Shown here in pieces: positions 21,501 to 31,891 of a stretch of DNA of 64,000 bases. Origin of the DNA: Prochlorococcus sp. AG-402-K10 (GTDB lineage: Bacteria > Cyanobacteriota > Cyanobacteriia > PCC-6307 > Cyanobiaceae); the NCBI GenBank assembly GCA_003216835.1, contig QCIF01000004.1, positions 1 through 64,000 on the forward strand, in the 5' to 3' direction. A program made the position numbers and the translations under genes. Under the pieces are notes generated by a model, which made no database searches, was not told where the DNA came from, and was given only the letters and a program-made list of their open reading frames with translations. How positions within the stretch are numbered: position 1 is the stretch's first letter; every line of letters begins with the position of its first letter.

Positions 21501-22106
21501 TTATTCAGACCAAAGATCTAACGATCTAGCTTTATCTCCCCATAACTTATCCAATCTCTGATCTCTACCACAAGAAAATCTATAGAACTTATATTTTAAT
21601 TCATTTCTATCAGCAAAATTCTGATGATAATCTTCAGCTAACCAGAATTTATTCTTTGATTTAAGTTCAACATAAATTTTTTCTAGCGAAACACCCAATT
21701 CCCTAGAGGCATTAACTAAGGCATTTTTTGCTTCATTCTTCTCGTGTGAATCATTAAAAAAAATTACGGGCCTGTAAGAATCTCCCCTATCGCAGAATTG
21801 GCCTTCACCGTCAAGAGGGTCAACATTTCTCAAGTAGAGTCTTAGTATTTCAGGTAAACTTACTGCTTTGGAATCATAATCAACCAAAACGACTTCTTGA
21901 TGACCAAAATGATTATCGTAAGTAGGGTTTTGTAAATTTCCACCCGAGTATCCACTTTTTACTGAATTAATCCCCTCTAAGGACTCTAGATCATGTTCTA
22001 AACACCAAAAACATCCCCCTGCAAGAATGACTTCTTCCGCAAGAGTGTTTACAGGGTTAATTAAAATTGAGAGAACAATAATTAAAGAAAAAAGATATTT
22101 CATCAT
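21501..22106 (-). CDS. msrA: Peptide methionine sulfoxide reductase A with signal peptide
   Basis: AGGCFWCLEHDLESLEGI...GYSGG; hydrophobic N-terminus. Confidence 0.93.
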   Translation of the reverse strand: MMKYLFSLIIVLSILINPVNTLAEEVILAGGCFWCLEHDLESLEGINSVKSGYSGGNLQNPTYDNHFGHQEVVLVDYDSKAVSLPEILRLYLRNVDPLDGEGQFCDRGDSYRPVIFFNDSHEKNEAKNALVNASRELGVSLEKIYVELKSKNKFWLAEDYHQNFADRNELKYKFYRFSCGRDQRLDKLWGDKARSLDLWSE

Positions 22107-22119
22107 TTAATTATAAAGT

Positions 22120-23298
22120 TCAAATTATGGAATTAATAATTTCTTTAGCAGCTCTTTCGACTACACCTTCTTCACCCAATTCTTTTTTTAATAAAGCATA
22201 ACCTTTCTTTATTTTTATTTTTGCGGATTTTCCTTCAAGAATTCTGCAAGCTTTAGAAAAGATTTTCTTTTCTACAAAGTTTTGCTGCACGAATTCAGGG
22301 ATAACAAATTGCTTAACTAGTAAATTTACTGGAGAAATAAATCTTACTTTAAATTTGAGAATTCTTCTAGCGATAAAAGCAGTTACTCTACTTACTTTAT
22401 ATCCAACAATCTGAGGTATTCCATATAAGGCCAATTCCATATTAACAGTTCCTGATTTACATAAAGCCATCGAAGTTAATGAATAAATATAAGGCTTTAA
22501 TTCTGAATTATTTGATTTAGAAATAACTTTTCCATAAACTTGATGTTTTTTCAATGCCTTTCTAAATTTCTCATCAAAAGCCTTCCTACAAGATGGTATA
22601 TAAACAACTAGACTGGGATATTTTTGTTGTAATTTTTTAGCCGCCTTTAAGAAAGTAGGTAATATATATCTTAATTCCTGAGGTCTTGAGGCAGGCATTA
22701 TTAGTAAAATGTTTTGATTTGCACGAAGTTTTAAAATTGACCTGGCATCTCTCTTAGAGGGAAGTTTTTTTGTCAAATCTATCATTGGATGTCCAATCCA
22801 TAAAACATTCCCACCTTTTCTTTTATAAAAGCTTGCCTCTTGTTTGAAAATTGCAAAAATTTTATCAGAAAACCTTACTAAATCTATCGTAGTATTATTC
22901 CCAACTCGCCATGCCCACTCTTGAGGAGCGATGTAGTAGTAAATTGGAATTTTAGGATTTATTCTTTTTAACTTTCTCCCAATCTTTATATTAGGACCCA
23001 TATAGTCTATTAGTATAAGACAATTTGGTCGGTTTCTCTCTAGGGATTGTAAAAATTTTTTTTGGATTTTTATCATAGGAAAAATATGAGGCAAGACTTC
23101 CCAAATACCTATTGCACTAATAGAAGTAGTATCTTTTAGAATTTTTACTCCCGCTTTATGCATTCTTTCTCCTCCTAGACCTGTAATTTCCAAATCTATT
23201 GAATGTTTTTTTGCTTCAGCAAATAATGCTTTGGATAATAAACCACCATGTAAATCTCCAGAAACTTCTCCAGTACTGATGTATATCTTTTTATTCAT
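22120..23298 (-). CDS. lpxB: Lipid-A-disaccharide synthase
   Basis: STGEVSGDLHGG, PQEWAWR, CKSGTVNMELALYGIPQIVGYK. Confidence 0.95.
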   Translation of the reverse strand: MNKKIYISTGEVSGDLHGGLLSKALFAEAKKHSIDLEITGLGGERMHKAGVKILKDTTSISAIGIWEVLPHIFPMIKIQKKFLQSLERNRPNCLILIDYMGPNIKIGRKLKRINPKIPIYYYIAPQEWAWRVGNNTTIDLVRFSDKIFAIFKQEASFYKRKGGNVLWIGHPMIDLTKKLPSKRDARSILKLRANQNILLIMPASRPQELRYILPTFLKAAKKLQQKYPSLVVYIPSCRKAFDEKFRKALKKHQVYGKVISKSNNSELKPYIYSLTSMALCKSGTVNMELALYGIPQIVGYKVSRVTAFIARRILKFKVRFISPVNLLVKQFVIPEFVQQNFVEKKIFSKACRILEGKSAKIKIKKGYALLKKELGEEGVVERAAKEIINSII

Positions 23299-24149
23299 AA
23301 ATTTATAGTAGGCATTGGGCCTCTTCTTCCCTTAGCTATAGAATGTTTTACAAAATTGCAAAGTTTTGAAGAAAAAGGATCTAATCTATCTTGCATTGCT
23401 ATTTCCAATGAATGAGAAATTACATCATCAGATTTAAAGAGTAAGTTCCAAGTCCTTTGCAATAACTTTAAGTCAAAGTCTTTATTGTTTAGCAAGCCGC
23501 TCCTTTTTATTCCTACCCTATTCAATCCTCTTAATTTTCCTGGATGGCCTTCTGCCAAGCAAAAGGGAGGTACATCCCTATCTACTCTTGTCATGCCTCC
23601 AACCATTGCTAAAAATCCTATATGCACAAATTGATGAATACCTAAGCAACCACCAATAATAGCTTTATCTTCTACTATTACATGACCAGCAATTTGGACA
23701 CTATTTGATAAAACGATTCCATTCCCGAGTTCACAATTATGTCCTATATGTGCATAAGCCATTAATAAATTATTGTTGCCAATTATTGTTTTTTCTCCTT
23801 CGTTAGTTGCTTTATTAATAGTTACACACTCTCTAAAAGTATTGTTATCGCCAATTATTACTTCAGTAGGAGCTCCTTGATATTTTAAATCTTGGGGCTC
23901 AAGTCCAATAAATACATTTGGGAAAATTCTATTATTTTTACCTATTTTAGTTTTTCCTTCAATTACAACATTGGGTCCTACTGCTGTACCTTGCCCAATA
24001 ATTACATTTGGGCCAACAATAGCTCCTTGAGCAATAGTGACTCCATCATGTAATTCAGCACTTGAATCTACAAAAGCGTTTGGGTGCACTTTGACGCCAT
24101 TAAATCTTGACTTTAGGTCAGTATTTTTAATCTCCATATTACTAATCAA
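23295..24149 (-). CDS. lpxA: UDP-N-acetylglucosamine acyltransferase
   Basis: Left-handed beta-helix hexapeptides, [34 protein letters not shown]. Confidence 0.95.
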   Translation of the reverse strand: MISNMEIKNTDLKSRFNGVKVHPNAFVDSSAELHDGVTIAQGAIVGPNVIIGQGTAVGPNVVIEGKTKIGKNNRIFPNVFIGLEPQDLKYQGAPTEVIIGDNNTFRECVTINKATNEGEKTIIGNNNLLMAYAHIGHNCELGNGIVLSNSVQIAGHVIVEDKAIIGGCLGIHQFVHIGFLAMVGGMTRVDRDVPPFCLAEGHPGKLRGLNRVGIKRSGLLNNKDFDLKLLQRTWNLLFKSDDVISHSLEIAMQDRLDPFSSKLCNFVKHSIAKGRRGPMPTINL

Positions 24150-24600
24150 CTAATGAAAACATTAATTCGCCTGAACAAACCAACTTCCCATCTACATTGG
24201 CTTCCCCTTTTACCTTCCCAAATCTTTGTCTTTTAATACTTAACAATTCACATGTAATTACCAGTTGATCACCAGGGATTACGGGTTTTCTAAATTTGAC
24301 CTTATCAATGCCTGCAAAAACAAAAAGTCCTTTAGGAAGATCAGGCATTTGCGTTACTATTATCCCACCCACTTGTGCCATTGATTCTACGATAAGTACT
24401 CCTGGCATTAAAGGTCTATCTGGGAAATGTCCTTGAAATTGAGGCTCATTTATAGTTACATTTTTAATTGCAACAGCTTTTTGCCCTGGTACATTCTCTA
24501 TTACTCTGTCTACTAGAGCGAAAGGATATCTATGAGGTAATAAACCTAGTATGTCCTCTGAAAAGAGTTGATCATTTTCACTAGATAATTTCTTGTCCAC
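24142..24600 (-). CDS. fabZ: 3-hydroxyacyl-ACP dehydratase
   Basis: [37 protein letters not shown]. Confidence 0.96.
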   Translation of the reverse strand: MDKKLSSENDQLFSEDILGLLPHRYPFALVDRVIENVPGQKAVAIKNVTINEPQFQGHFPDRPLMPGVLIVESMAQVGGIIVTQMPDLPKGLFVFAGIDKVKFRKPVIPGDQLVITCELLSIKRQRFGKVKGEANVDGKLVCSGELMFSLVD

Positions 24601-24618
24601 AACTTAATAAAGATAAAA

Positions 24619-25455
24619 TTAATTTTTTAGTGTTGAGGCCAATAAAGAGTTTAAAGAATGTGATCCCTTATAAACTAAAATTTGAGCCTTAGGTAACCCT
24701 ACCAAAGCCAAGTCCCCAATTAGATCTAAAATTTTATGTCTTATTGGTTCATTATCAAATCTTAATGGTGGATTAACCCATTTATCTCCATCACAAACAA
24801 GTGCATTATCCAAACTACCACCTTTTATTAATCCTAGTTCACTTAATTCTTGAAATTGATCCTTAAAACCAAATGTTCTTGCAGGAGCAATCTTTTCAAC
24901 AAAGCATTTTGGATTTAAATCGATTACGAAAGTTTGGTTACCAATTGCTTTATACGGAAAACTTATAGTAGATATAATTGTAGTTTTCTCAGAAGGAGTT
25001 AAAGCAATAACTGAACCCCCTTTATTTAATATAATTGGTGTTTTAATCTCTTGAAAAAAGTTATCTGGTATAGGTACTTTTTTAATACCAACTTTTTCAA
25101 ATGCTTTTACCCACTGAATAGCTGATCCATCAAGGAGTGGTATTTCTCTCCCATCGACTTCAATATGTATATAATTCAATCCACAGCCAGCCAATGCGGA
25201 TAATAAATGCTCAATAGTATACAAGTTTCGTCCACCTAATTTCACTGCAGTACAAAGCATTGTACTTCCAATTAAATCCTGAGTTAGCTTAAAGATCTCG
25301 CAAGGCTTATCAGAAAAAGATATATAATATCCTTCCTTTTCATAAGGAGAAATTTTAACTTTTGTTTTTTCTCCACTATGTAGACCTATACCTTCTCTGG
25401 AGATAAAACCAGAAATAGTATAACAAGCATCATAATTAGTAGGCCAAGAAAACAT
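24619..25455 (-). CDS. lpxC: UDP-3-O-acyl-N-acetylglucosamine deacetylase
   Basis: GLHSGEKTKVKI, TIEHLLSALAGCGL, RHKILDLIGDLALVG. Confidence 0.95.
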   Translation of the reverse strand: MFSWPTNYDACYTISGFISREGIGLHSGEKTKVKISPYEKEGYYISFSDKPCEIFKLTQDLIGSTMLCTAVKLGGRNLYTIEHLLSALAGCGLNYIHIEVDGREIPLLDGSAIQWVKAFEKVGIKKVPIPDNFFQEIKTPIILNKGGSVIALTPSEKTTIISTISFPYKAIGNQTFVIDLNPKCFVEKIAPARTFGFKDQFQELSELGLIKGGSLDNALVCDGDKWVNPPLRFDNEPIRHKILDLIGDLALVGLPKAQILVYKGSHSLNSLLASTLKN

Positions 25456-27588
25456 TTAAAATTTCCATCCTACTCCTAGTGTATATCTCATATCACCACT
25501 TAAGTCTTTGCTAGCTATATCCAACCTTAATGGTCCAATTGGAGTCTTTACCCCAATTCCTCCTCCCAAAGAAAAACCTGAACCTGCTTTATTTAATAAT
25601 TTACCGGGTTTCCCAGGAACATCATTCTGAGAACCCATATCAGTTCCTACATCTGCGAATAAAGAAGCTGATAGCATTCTCCAAAGAGGGAATCTATATT
25701 CTGCAGTTGCCTCAATAAAACTTTTGCTTACAGAAAGATCACATGCTCCCCAACCTCTTACAGATGACGATCCTCCCATACAAAATGACTCATAAGGAGG
25801 TAATTCACCAAGAATAGTTCCAGCTTTAAATTGAACACCAAAAGTCTGAGAACATTCTTCATTAGTTGCATCTTTAGACCTACATTCTTTTGTTAGATTA
25901 ATCAATTTTGTAGGAATAAAAAATGAATATGCAGCTCTCATTCTGTTAAAAGTTGGCGAATTATTTCCCATTGAAATAAACTGTTCACTTCCTAGGGTGA
26001 ATTTATTACCAGAAGTTGGGCTTACAGAATTATTCAAATTATTTCTAGATGTACTGAAAATAAAACTAACTAAAGTATTTTCCGCAGGGCATGATCCATC
26101 TTTAGGAGAATATCCAATACAAATAATTTCATTTATATTTCCCGTTGTTGGGGTTGTATCTCCATAAGGTTTTTTATTATCACTACCATCAATCATTTTC
26201 ACTTGTTGAAAGTTCATTCCCCCAAGGACTCTCCATTTTGCAACTTTAAAAGGATCACCACCGTTAAGAGGTCGTGAGAAAGAAAATCCTCCGCCAGTTT
26301 TTTCGAGAACTATAGATGAAAATGCATCTGAACTAGAAGTAGTTTTATCATCAACTGCATATATTCTTCCATTCTTTTCACTCCTAAATTCTTGGGGATA
26401 ATCTCTGCTTAGAAAAATATTAGTTCTAAACGAGGTCCTATACTTGTCCCCTTTAATCCATGGGTCAGATAATGCGAAATTATAAGTTGTTGAATAATCT
26501 CCAAAATTAAGGTTTAGATTAGTTGACCATGCTCTACCTAAAGCATTATTTTCCTGTAAACCAATTGAAGCAAAGATTCCTGAACTATTACTATAGCCAA
26601 TACCTCCTGTTAGTGATCCTGTACGTTGTTCACTCAAATCTAAAATAATTATTACTTGACCAGTATTTAAGTTATCGGGGCCAAGTGATACTTTGACATC
26701 ATCAAACAAAGAAGTCGCATAAAGCCTTTTTATATCCGCCTCTAATGTTTTTCTATTGAAGATTGAACCAGGAGTTGTTTTTAATTCTCTCTTTATTACC
26801 CAATCTTTGGTTTTCCCTTTTCTGGGTTTACCATCAATCAATACTTCTCCATCTGACCCTAAAAAACGTAACTTAATATCAGAAACTATTCCTTCCGATA
26901 CATTTAGAGTTACAATTCCATCCTCAGAAATTCTTTCAGGACCGGTAATTCTTGATAAAGAATAACCGTTATCTTCATACCAATTCTTTATCATGTTTAT
27001 CTTATTTTGAAGTTCATTTAAATTAAGAGTGGTTCCATAAAAATTATTAAAAATGTCTTCTACATATTTTTTAGGGATTACAGATTCTCTTGGATTCAGT
27101 ACAACTTCCTTTAAAATCGGATTCGGCACTACTTTTACTATTAGCCTCACTCCTAATGGTCCATCTTTAGACTTTATTTGAACGCCTGAAAACCATCCAC
27201 TAGCATAAATTGAATTTAGATCATTTTTTAGAATTTGATTATTAATAACACTTCCAGGTTTTATACTCATAGAATCATATGCAGCTAACTCTAATTTTTT
27301 ACCCTCAGGATGTTTTTCCCACCCTTTAATAATTATTTCTGAAATAAGAACACTTTCTTCATTAAGCTTTTCACCATTATCTGCAATCAAGACATTATTC
27401 TTTGGTTGAAGATCAAATGTTAAAAATAAATCATTTTCATCTTTATCAATAATTTGAGGTTTTATTGTTTCTCCTGCTTTATCAGACAAATACTTAGCAG
27501 CGAGTTCTGAATTGTTTGATATCAATATTAAGTTGAAACAAGCGATACTTGTAATAACCTTTCTATATTTCAGAAGATCTTTTTGCAT
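25456..27588 (-). CDS. bamA: Omp85/BamA-family outer membrane protein
   Basis: POTRA-like repeats and C-terminal surface-antigen barrel (GGIGYSNSSGIFASIGL, SSVRGWGACDLSVS). Confidence 0.92.
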   Translation of the reverse strand: MQKDLLKYRKVITSIACFNLILISNNSELAAKYLSDKAGETIKPQIIDKDENDLFLTFDLQPKNNVLIADNGEKLNEESVLISEIIIKGWEKHPEGKKLELAAYDSMSIKPGSVINNQILKNDLNSIYASGWFSGVQIKSKDGPLGVRLIVKVVPNPILKEVVLNPRESVIPKKYVEDIFNNFYGTTLNLNELQNKINMIKNWYEDNGYSLSRITGPERISEDGIVTLNVSEGIVSDIKLRFLGSDGEVLIDGKPRKGKTKDWVIKRELKTTPGSIFNRKTLEADIKRLYATSLFDDVKVSLGPDNLNTGQVIIILDLSEQRTGSLTGGIGYSNSSGIFASIGLQENNALGRAWSTNLNLNFGDYSTTYNFALSDPWIKGDKYRTSFRTNIFLSRDYPQEFRSEKNGRIYAVDDKTTSSSDAFSSIVLEKTGGGFSFSRPLNGGDPFKVAKWRVLGGMNFQQVKMIDGSDNKKPYGDTTPTTGNINEIICIGYSPKDGSCPAENTLVSFIFSTSRNNLNNSVSPTSGNKFTLGSEQFISMGNNSPTFNRMRAAYSFFIPTKLINLTKECRSKDATNEECSQTFGVQFKAGTILGELPPYESFCMGGSSSVRGWGACDLSVSKSFIEATAEYRFPLWRMLSASLFADVGTDMGSQNDVPGKPGKLLNKAGSGFSLGGGIGVKTPIGPLRLDIASKDLSGDMRYTLGVGWKF

Positions 27589-27636
27589 AGAATTATAATT
27601 GAAGATAAAATGTAAAAATTTTTGGATTAAATTGAG

Positions 27637-28374
27637 TTAAATGAAATTATCGATTCTTCTATTAATTTCACTATACGCTTCAATTAAACCACCTAAATCA
27701 TTTCTAAACCTATCTTTATCTAGACTGACCATTATATCATTTTTCTGATTAAGATCCCATAATCTACAATTATCTGGGCTTATTTCATCACATAAAATGA
27801 TTTCGTTTTTTGAATTGTAACCAAATTCAAGCTTGAAATCTACAAGATCAAGTTGTATCTTATTAAAGAAATTTTTAAGAATTGTATTTATTTTTAAAGT
27901 CAAATCAATTATAAAATCTAAATCTTTAATATCTATTATATCAAGTAATTTAATTCTATCTCTTGTTAAAAGTGGATCATTAAGTAAATCATTTTTAAGA
28001 TAAAAATCAATTAAGGGCTTTTCTAATACAGTTCCAGGTTTTATTGTTGTCTGTTTACATAAAGAACCAAAAGCAGTATTTCTTAGAACCACCTCTAAAG
28101 GAATAACATTTATTTTCTGTGCAATCATTGAATTCTCATTTTTAATTTCAAGATAATGAGTAGGGATATTATTTTTTATAAGAAGATCAAAAATCTTTGA
28201 ACTTATGAGGCAATTTAGTTTCCCTTTACCTTTGAATTTAGCTTTTTTAAGTGCATTAAAAGCTGTAGCATCATCTTTAAATTCAATTATTACTTTATCT
28301 GATTCATTATGAGCAAATACTTTTTTAGCCTTTCCTTCATAAATCATTTCCAATCTATTATTCATCAATAGCAC
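27637..28374 (-). CDS. purC: SAICAR synthase
   Basis: YEGKAKKVFAHNESDKVIIEFKDDATAFN, DEISPDNCRLWD. Confidence 0.96.
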   Translation of the reverse strand: MLLMNNRLEMIYEGKAKKVFAHNESDKVIIEFKDDATAFNALKKAKFKGKGKLNCLISSKIFDLLIKNNIPTHYLEIKNENSMIAQKINVIPLEVVLRNTAFGSLCKQTTIKPGTVLEKPLIDFYLKNDLLNDPLLTRDRIKLLDIIDIKDLDFIIDLTLKINTILKNFFNKIQLDLVDFKLEFGYNSKNEIILCDEISPDNCRLWDLNQKNDIMVSLDKDRFRNDLGGLIEAYSEINRRIDNFI

Positions 28375-28503
28375 CTCTTTGATTACTAAATTTAAAATTT
28401 TTAATTAACATATTTACTAGAGATCTAATTGTTTAGAAAGATTAGATTGTTTACATTTTAACTGATTATTCATCGAAACCTAGGACCTATAGAAAACAGA
28501 TTT

Positions 28504-29835
28504 ATGAGTATTAATTCAAAGCATCCCAAAAGTTTTATTAAATTAGAAAATGTTTTAATAATTGGTAATGGAGGGAGAGAAAATTCTTTAGCTTGGGCTA
28601 TTCAAAAAAATGAACTAATCAAAAAGATTTTTGTAATCCCTGGGAATGCTGGATCACAAAAAATAAACAAATGTGAAAGAATCCTGTTAGATATAAACAA
28701 TAATGAAGAATTAATCAAAAGGCTAAATTTCTTAGATATTGATTTAGTCGTAATAGGGCCAGAAATCCCATTAGCAAAAGGCTTAGGTGATACTCTTCGA
28801 GAGAATGGCTTCAAGGTATTTGGGCCAGGTAAAGATGGAGCAAAATTGGAATATAGCAAGTCTTGGGCAAAGGAATTCATGCAAAGAGCTAAAATTCCTA
28901 CGGCTAAATTCTGGAAAATAAATTCACTAGAAGAAGCGACTGAGGTTATTAATAAATCTAAAAGGCCATTAGTTGTAAAAGCTGATGGATTAGCTGCAGG
29001 CAAAGGTGTTTTTATTCCTCAGACAACAGATGAATGTCTAGAAGCAGCAGAAGCAATATTTAATGGGAAGTTTGGTAATGCTGGGAAAGTGATTGTTCTT
29101 GAAGAAAGAATTGAAGGGCCGGAAGTATCAGTGTTTGCTCTTTGTGATGGAGAAAAATATATTTTACTTCCATCAGCACAAGATCATAAACGTCTTAACG
29201 AGAAAGACCAAGGTCCAAATACAGGTGGAATGGGAGCCTACGCTCCTACACCACTCCTAAACAAAGACTACCTTGAAAGAATTATCAAACAAATCATAAA
29301 ACCGACAATCAAGGAGTTACAAAAAAACAATATTGAATATCGAGGTGTTCTTTATTTTGGACTAATGCTCACTAAATCAGGTCCGAAGGTTATAGAGTAT
29401 AACTGTAGGTTTGGCGATCCAGAATGCCAAACAATTATGCCTTTAATGGATAAGGATTTTGTAATTCTTCTGCAAAAATGTGCTATGGGAAAATTAATTG
29501 GTAATGAAGCAATTAATGCTTCTAAAAAAGTTAGTGGCTGTGTAATAGCAACGTCGAAAGGTTATCCTCTCGAATATAAGACCGGCTACCCTATTAATAT
29601 AGGAACAATTGATTATGAAAATTGTCAAATTTTTGATTCAGGAACTCGTTTAAGTGAAAATGGTGATGTTCTAACGGATGGAGGCAGAGTTTTAAGTATT
29701 GTTTGTCAAGATAAGGATTTTGATAAAGTTTTTGAGAAGGCTTACAGAAATATAAAACAAATAAATTTTGAAGGTATTTATTTCAGAAATGATATAGGTC
29801 ATCAGGTGAGAACAAAATTCTCAAGGGAGAATTAG
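28504..29835 (+). CDS. purD: Phosphoribosylamine-glycine ligase
   Basis: LIIGNGGRENSLAWA, VKADGLAAGKGV, QDHKRLNEKDQGPNTGGMGAYAP. Confidence 0.97.
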   Translation: MSINSKHPKSFIKLENVLIIGNGGRENSLAWAIQKNELIKKIFVIPGNAGSQKINKCERILLDINNNEELIKRLNFLDIDLVVIGPEIPLAKGLGDTLRENGFKVFGPGKDGAKLEYSKSWAKEFMQRAKIPTAKFWKINSLEEATEVINKSKRPLVVKADGLAAGKGVFIPQTTDECLEAAEAIFNGKFGNAGKVIVLEERIEGPEVSVFALCDGEKYILLPSAQDHKRLNEKDQGPNTGGMGAYAPTPLLNKDYLERIIKQIIKPTIKELQKNNIEYRGVLYFGLMLTKSGPKVIEYNCRFGDPECQTIMPLMDKDFVILLQKCAMGKLIGNEAINASKKVSGCVIATSKGYPLEYKTGYPINIGTIDYENCQIFDSGTRLSENGDVLTDGGRVLSIVCQDKDFDKVFEKAYRNIKQINFEGIYFRNDIGHQVRTKFSREN

Positions 29836-29839
29836 TCTC

Positions 29840-31879
29840 ATGCTTGATAATAATGATAGCGATAATTCAGATTTTAGTCTTACTGAAAATAATATGAAAA
29901 CTAATTATTGGATTAATAAATTATTAATTTGGTGGAGCGGGTTTAGCTTAAGAACAAAATTGTTAGCGATAGCTACTCTTGTAGTAAGCCTTCTAATGAC
30001 AGGGATAACATTTTTTGCGCTTAATAGCATTCAAAGAGATGCAGGTATGAATGACACCAGATATGCAAGAGATCTAGGGCTATTACTATCAGGGAATGTT
30101 ACGGAATTAGTTGCTAATAATCAAAAGAACGAAATCTCTAATGTTGCAGAGAAGTTTTGGAGATCCAGTAGAAATTTACGTTATATATTTTTCACTGATG
30201 CTGATGATATTGTCCAACTTGGCATACCAATAAGCGCTACGCCAACAACGTCGGATAGTCAGTTCCAATTAACACGAAAATTGAGACTACCCTCGGAGCT
30301 AAAAAAAAGGCCACAATTCCCTCTAGTAAGGCAGCATGCAACGCCACAAGGTCAAGTAACAGATGTCTTTGTTCCTATGCTATGGAAAGGCAGATATCTC
30401 GGAACTTTAGCTTTAGGAGTTACTCCTAATAAAAAAGCTTTAGCAAGTTCAGCACTAACTAGAGAAGTAACAATAGCAGTATTCATTTCTATTTGGGTTT
30501 TGGTAATACTTGGAGCAGTATTTAATGCACTTACAATTACTAGACCTGTTCGAGAATTAGTCAAAGGTGTTAGGGAAATTTCTAAAGGCAACTTTAAATC
30601 GAGGATTGCTTTACCTATGACTGGAGATCTAGGGGAACTTCTAAATGGATTTAACAGAATGGCCTCTCAATTAGAAAATTATGACGAGGCAAATATTGAA
30701 GAACTAAAAGCAGCTCAAATAAAACAACAATCTCTAATAGCGACTATGGCTGATGGAGCAATATTATTAGATTCTAAGGGTAAGATTGTTCTTACCAATC
30801 CAACAGCAAAAAGATTATTTCGCTGGGAAGGAAGATTCTTAGAAGGAAAATATATTTTAAATGAGATTCCTGAAATCTTATCTAATGACCTACATCCAAA
30901 TATAGAGTCTATTCTAAACAGAGAAAAGGAGAATGATGACTTAAGAATTAGTTTAGGAGAACCAGCTAGAACTTTAAGAATTGTTTTACAATCTGTTTTA
31001 GATACAAATAAAGTCGAATTAAAAGGGATTGCAGTAACAATTCAAGATTTAACGAGAGAAGTAGAACTTAATGCAGCACAAAATAGATTTATAAGTAACG
31101 TTTCGCATGAGTTAAGAACACCACTATTTAATATAAAAAGTTACGTAGAGACTTTATATGATTTAAAAGATCAACTCTCTAACGAGGAGCAACTTGAATT
31201 CTTGGGTATTGCAAATTCAGAGACCGATAGACTAACAAGACTGGTGAATGATGTACTCGATTTATCAAGATTAGAGTCAGGGAAGATAATTCAATTAGAG
31301 TCAATGGACATCAAACCTGCAATAGAACAAACTCTTAGAAATTATAGACTTAATGCGACTGAGAAAAATGTTTCATTAGCTCATGATATAGAAGAAAACA
31401 TTCCATCAATTCTGGGAAATTTTGACTTGCTTCTACAAGTTTTTGATAATTTACTTGGTAATGGTTTGAAATTTAGTCCCAAAAAAAGCACTCTCATGAT
31501 AAGAGCTTATACTTGGCCTGATTACTGCCCTGTGTCACCAATAAGCGATAATAAAGATGATGGACCACAATGTGAGTTAATTTCACCATTACCAAAAGTA
31601 AGAATTGAAATTGCTGATACAGGTTCTGGCATATCTCAATCTGAACAAGATAAGATATTTGATCGATTTTACAGAGTAGAAAACGCAGTTCATACTGAAC
31701 AAGGTACAGGTTTAGGTTTATCCATTGTTAAAGGAATCATTCAGAAACATGGTGGAGAAATTCGTATGGCTAGTGAATTGGGGGTAGGAACAACCTTCTG
31801 GTTCGATTTACCACTTGAACAATCGGACCAAGAAGAATTAATTACACAAACTATGAACAATAATTCTGAAAGCTTTTAA
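29840..31879 (+). CDS. nblS: Sensor histidine kinase, NblS/Hik33 type
   Basis: TM-HAMP-PAS-HisKA (FISNVSHELRTPLFNIKSYVETL)-HATPase architecture. Confidence 0.88.
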   Translation: MLDNNDSDNSDFSLTENNMKTNYWINKLLIWWSGFSLRTKLLAIATLVVSLLMTGITFFALNSIQRDAGMNDTRYARDLGLLLSGNVTELVANNQKNEISNVAEKFWRSSRNLRYIFFTDADDIVQLGIPISATPTTSDSQFQLTRKLRLPSELKKRPQFPLVRQHATPQGQVTDVFVPMLWKGRYLGTLALGVTPNKKALASSALTREVTIAVFISIWVLVILGAVFNALTITRPVRELVKGVREISKGNFKSRIALPMTGDLGELLNGFNRMASQLENYDEANIEELKAAQIKQQSLIATMADGAILLDSKGKIVLTNPTAKRLFRWEGRFLEGKYILNEIPEILSNDLHPNIESILNREKENDDLRISLGEPARTLRIVLQSVLDTNKVELKGIAVTIQDLTREVELNAAQNRFISNVSHELRTPLFNIKSYVETLYDLKDQLSNEEQLEFLGIANSETDRLTRLVNDVLDLSRLESGKIIQLESMDIKPAIEQTLRNYRLNATEKNVSLAHDIEENIPSILGNFDLLLQVFDNLLGNGLKFSPKKSTLMIRAYTWPDYCPVSPISDNKDDGPQCELISPLPKVRIEIADTGSGISQSEQDKIFDRFYRVENAVHTEQGTGLGLSIVKGIIQKHGGEIRMASELGVGTTFWFDLPLEQSDQEELITQTMNNNSESF

Positions 31880-31891
31880 AATTATCAAATT

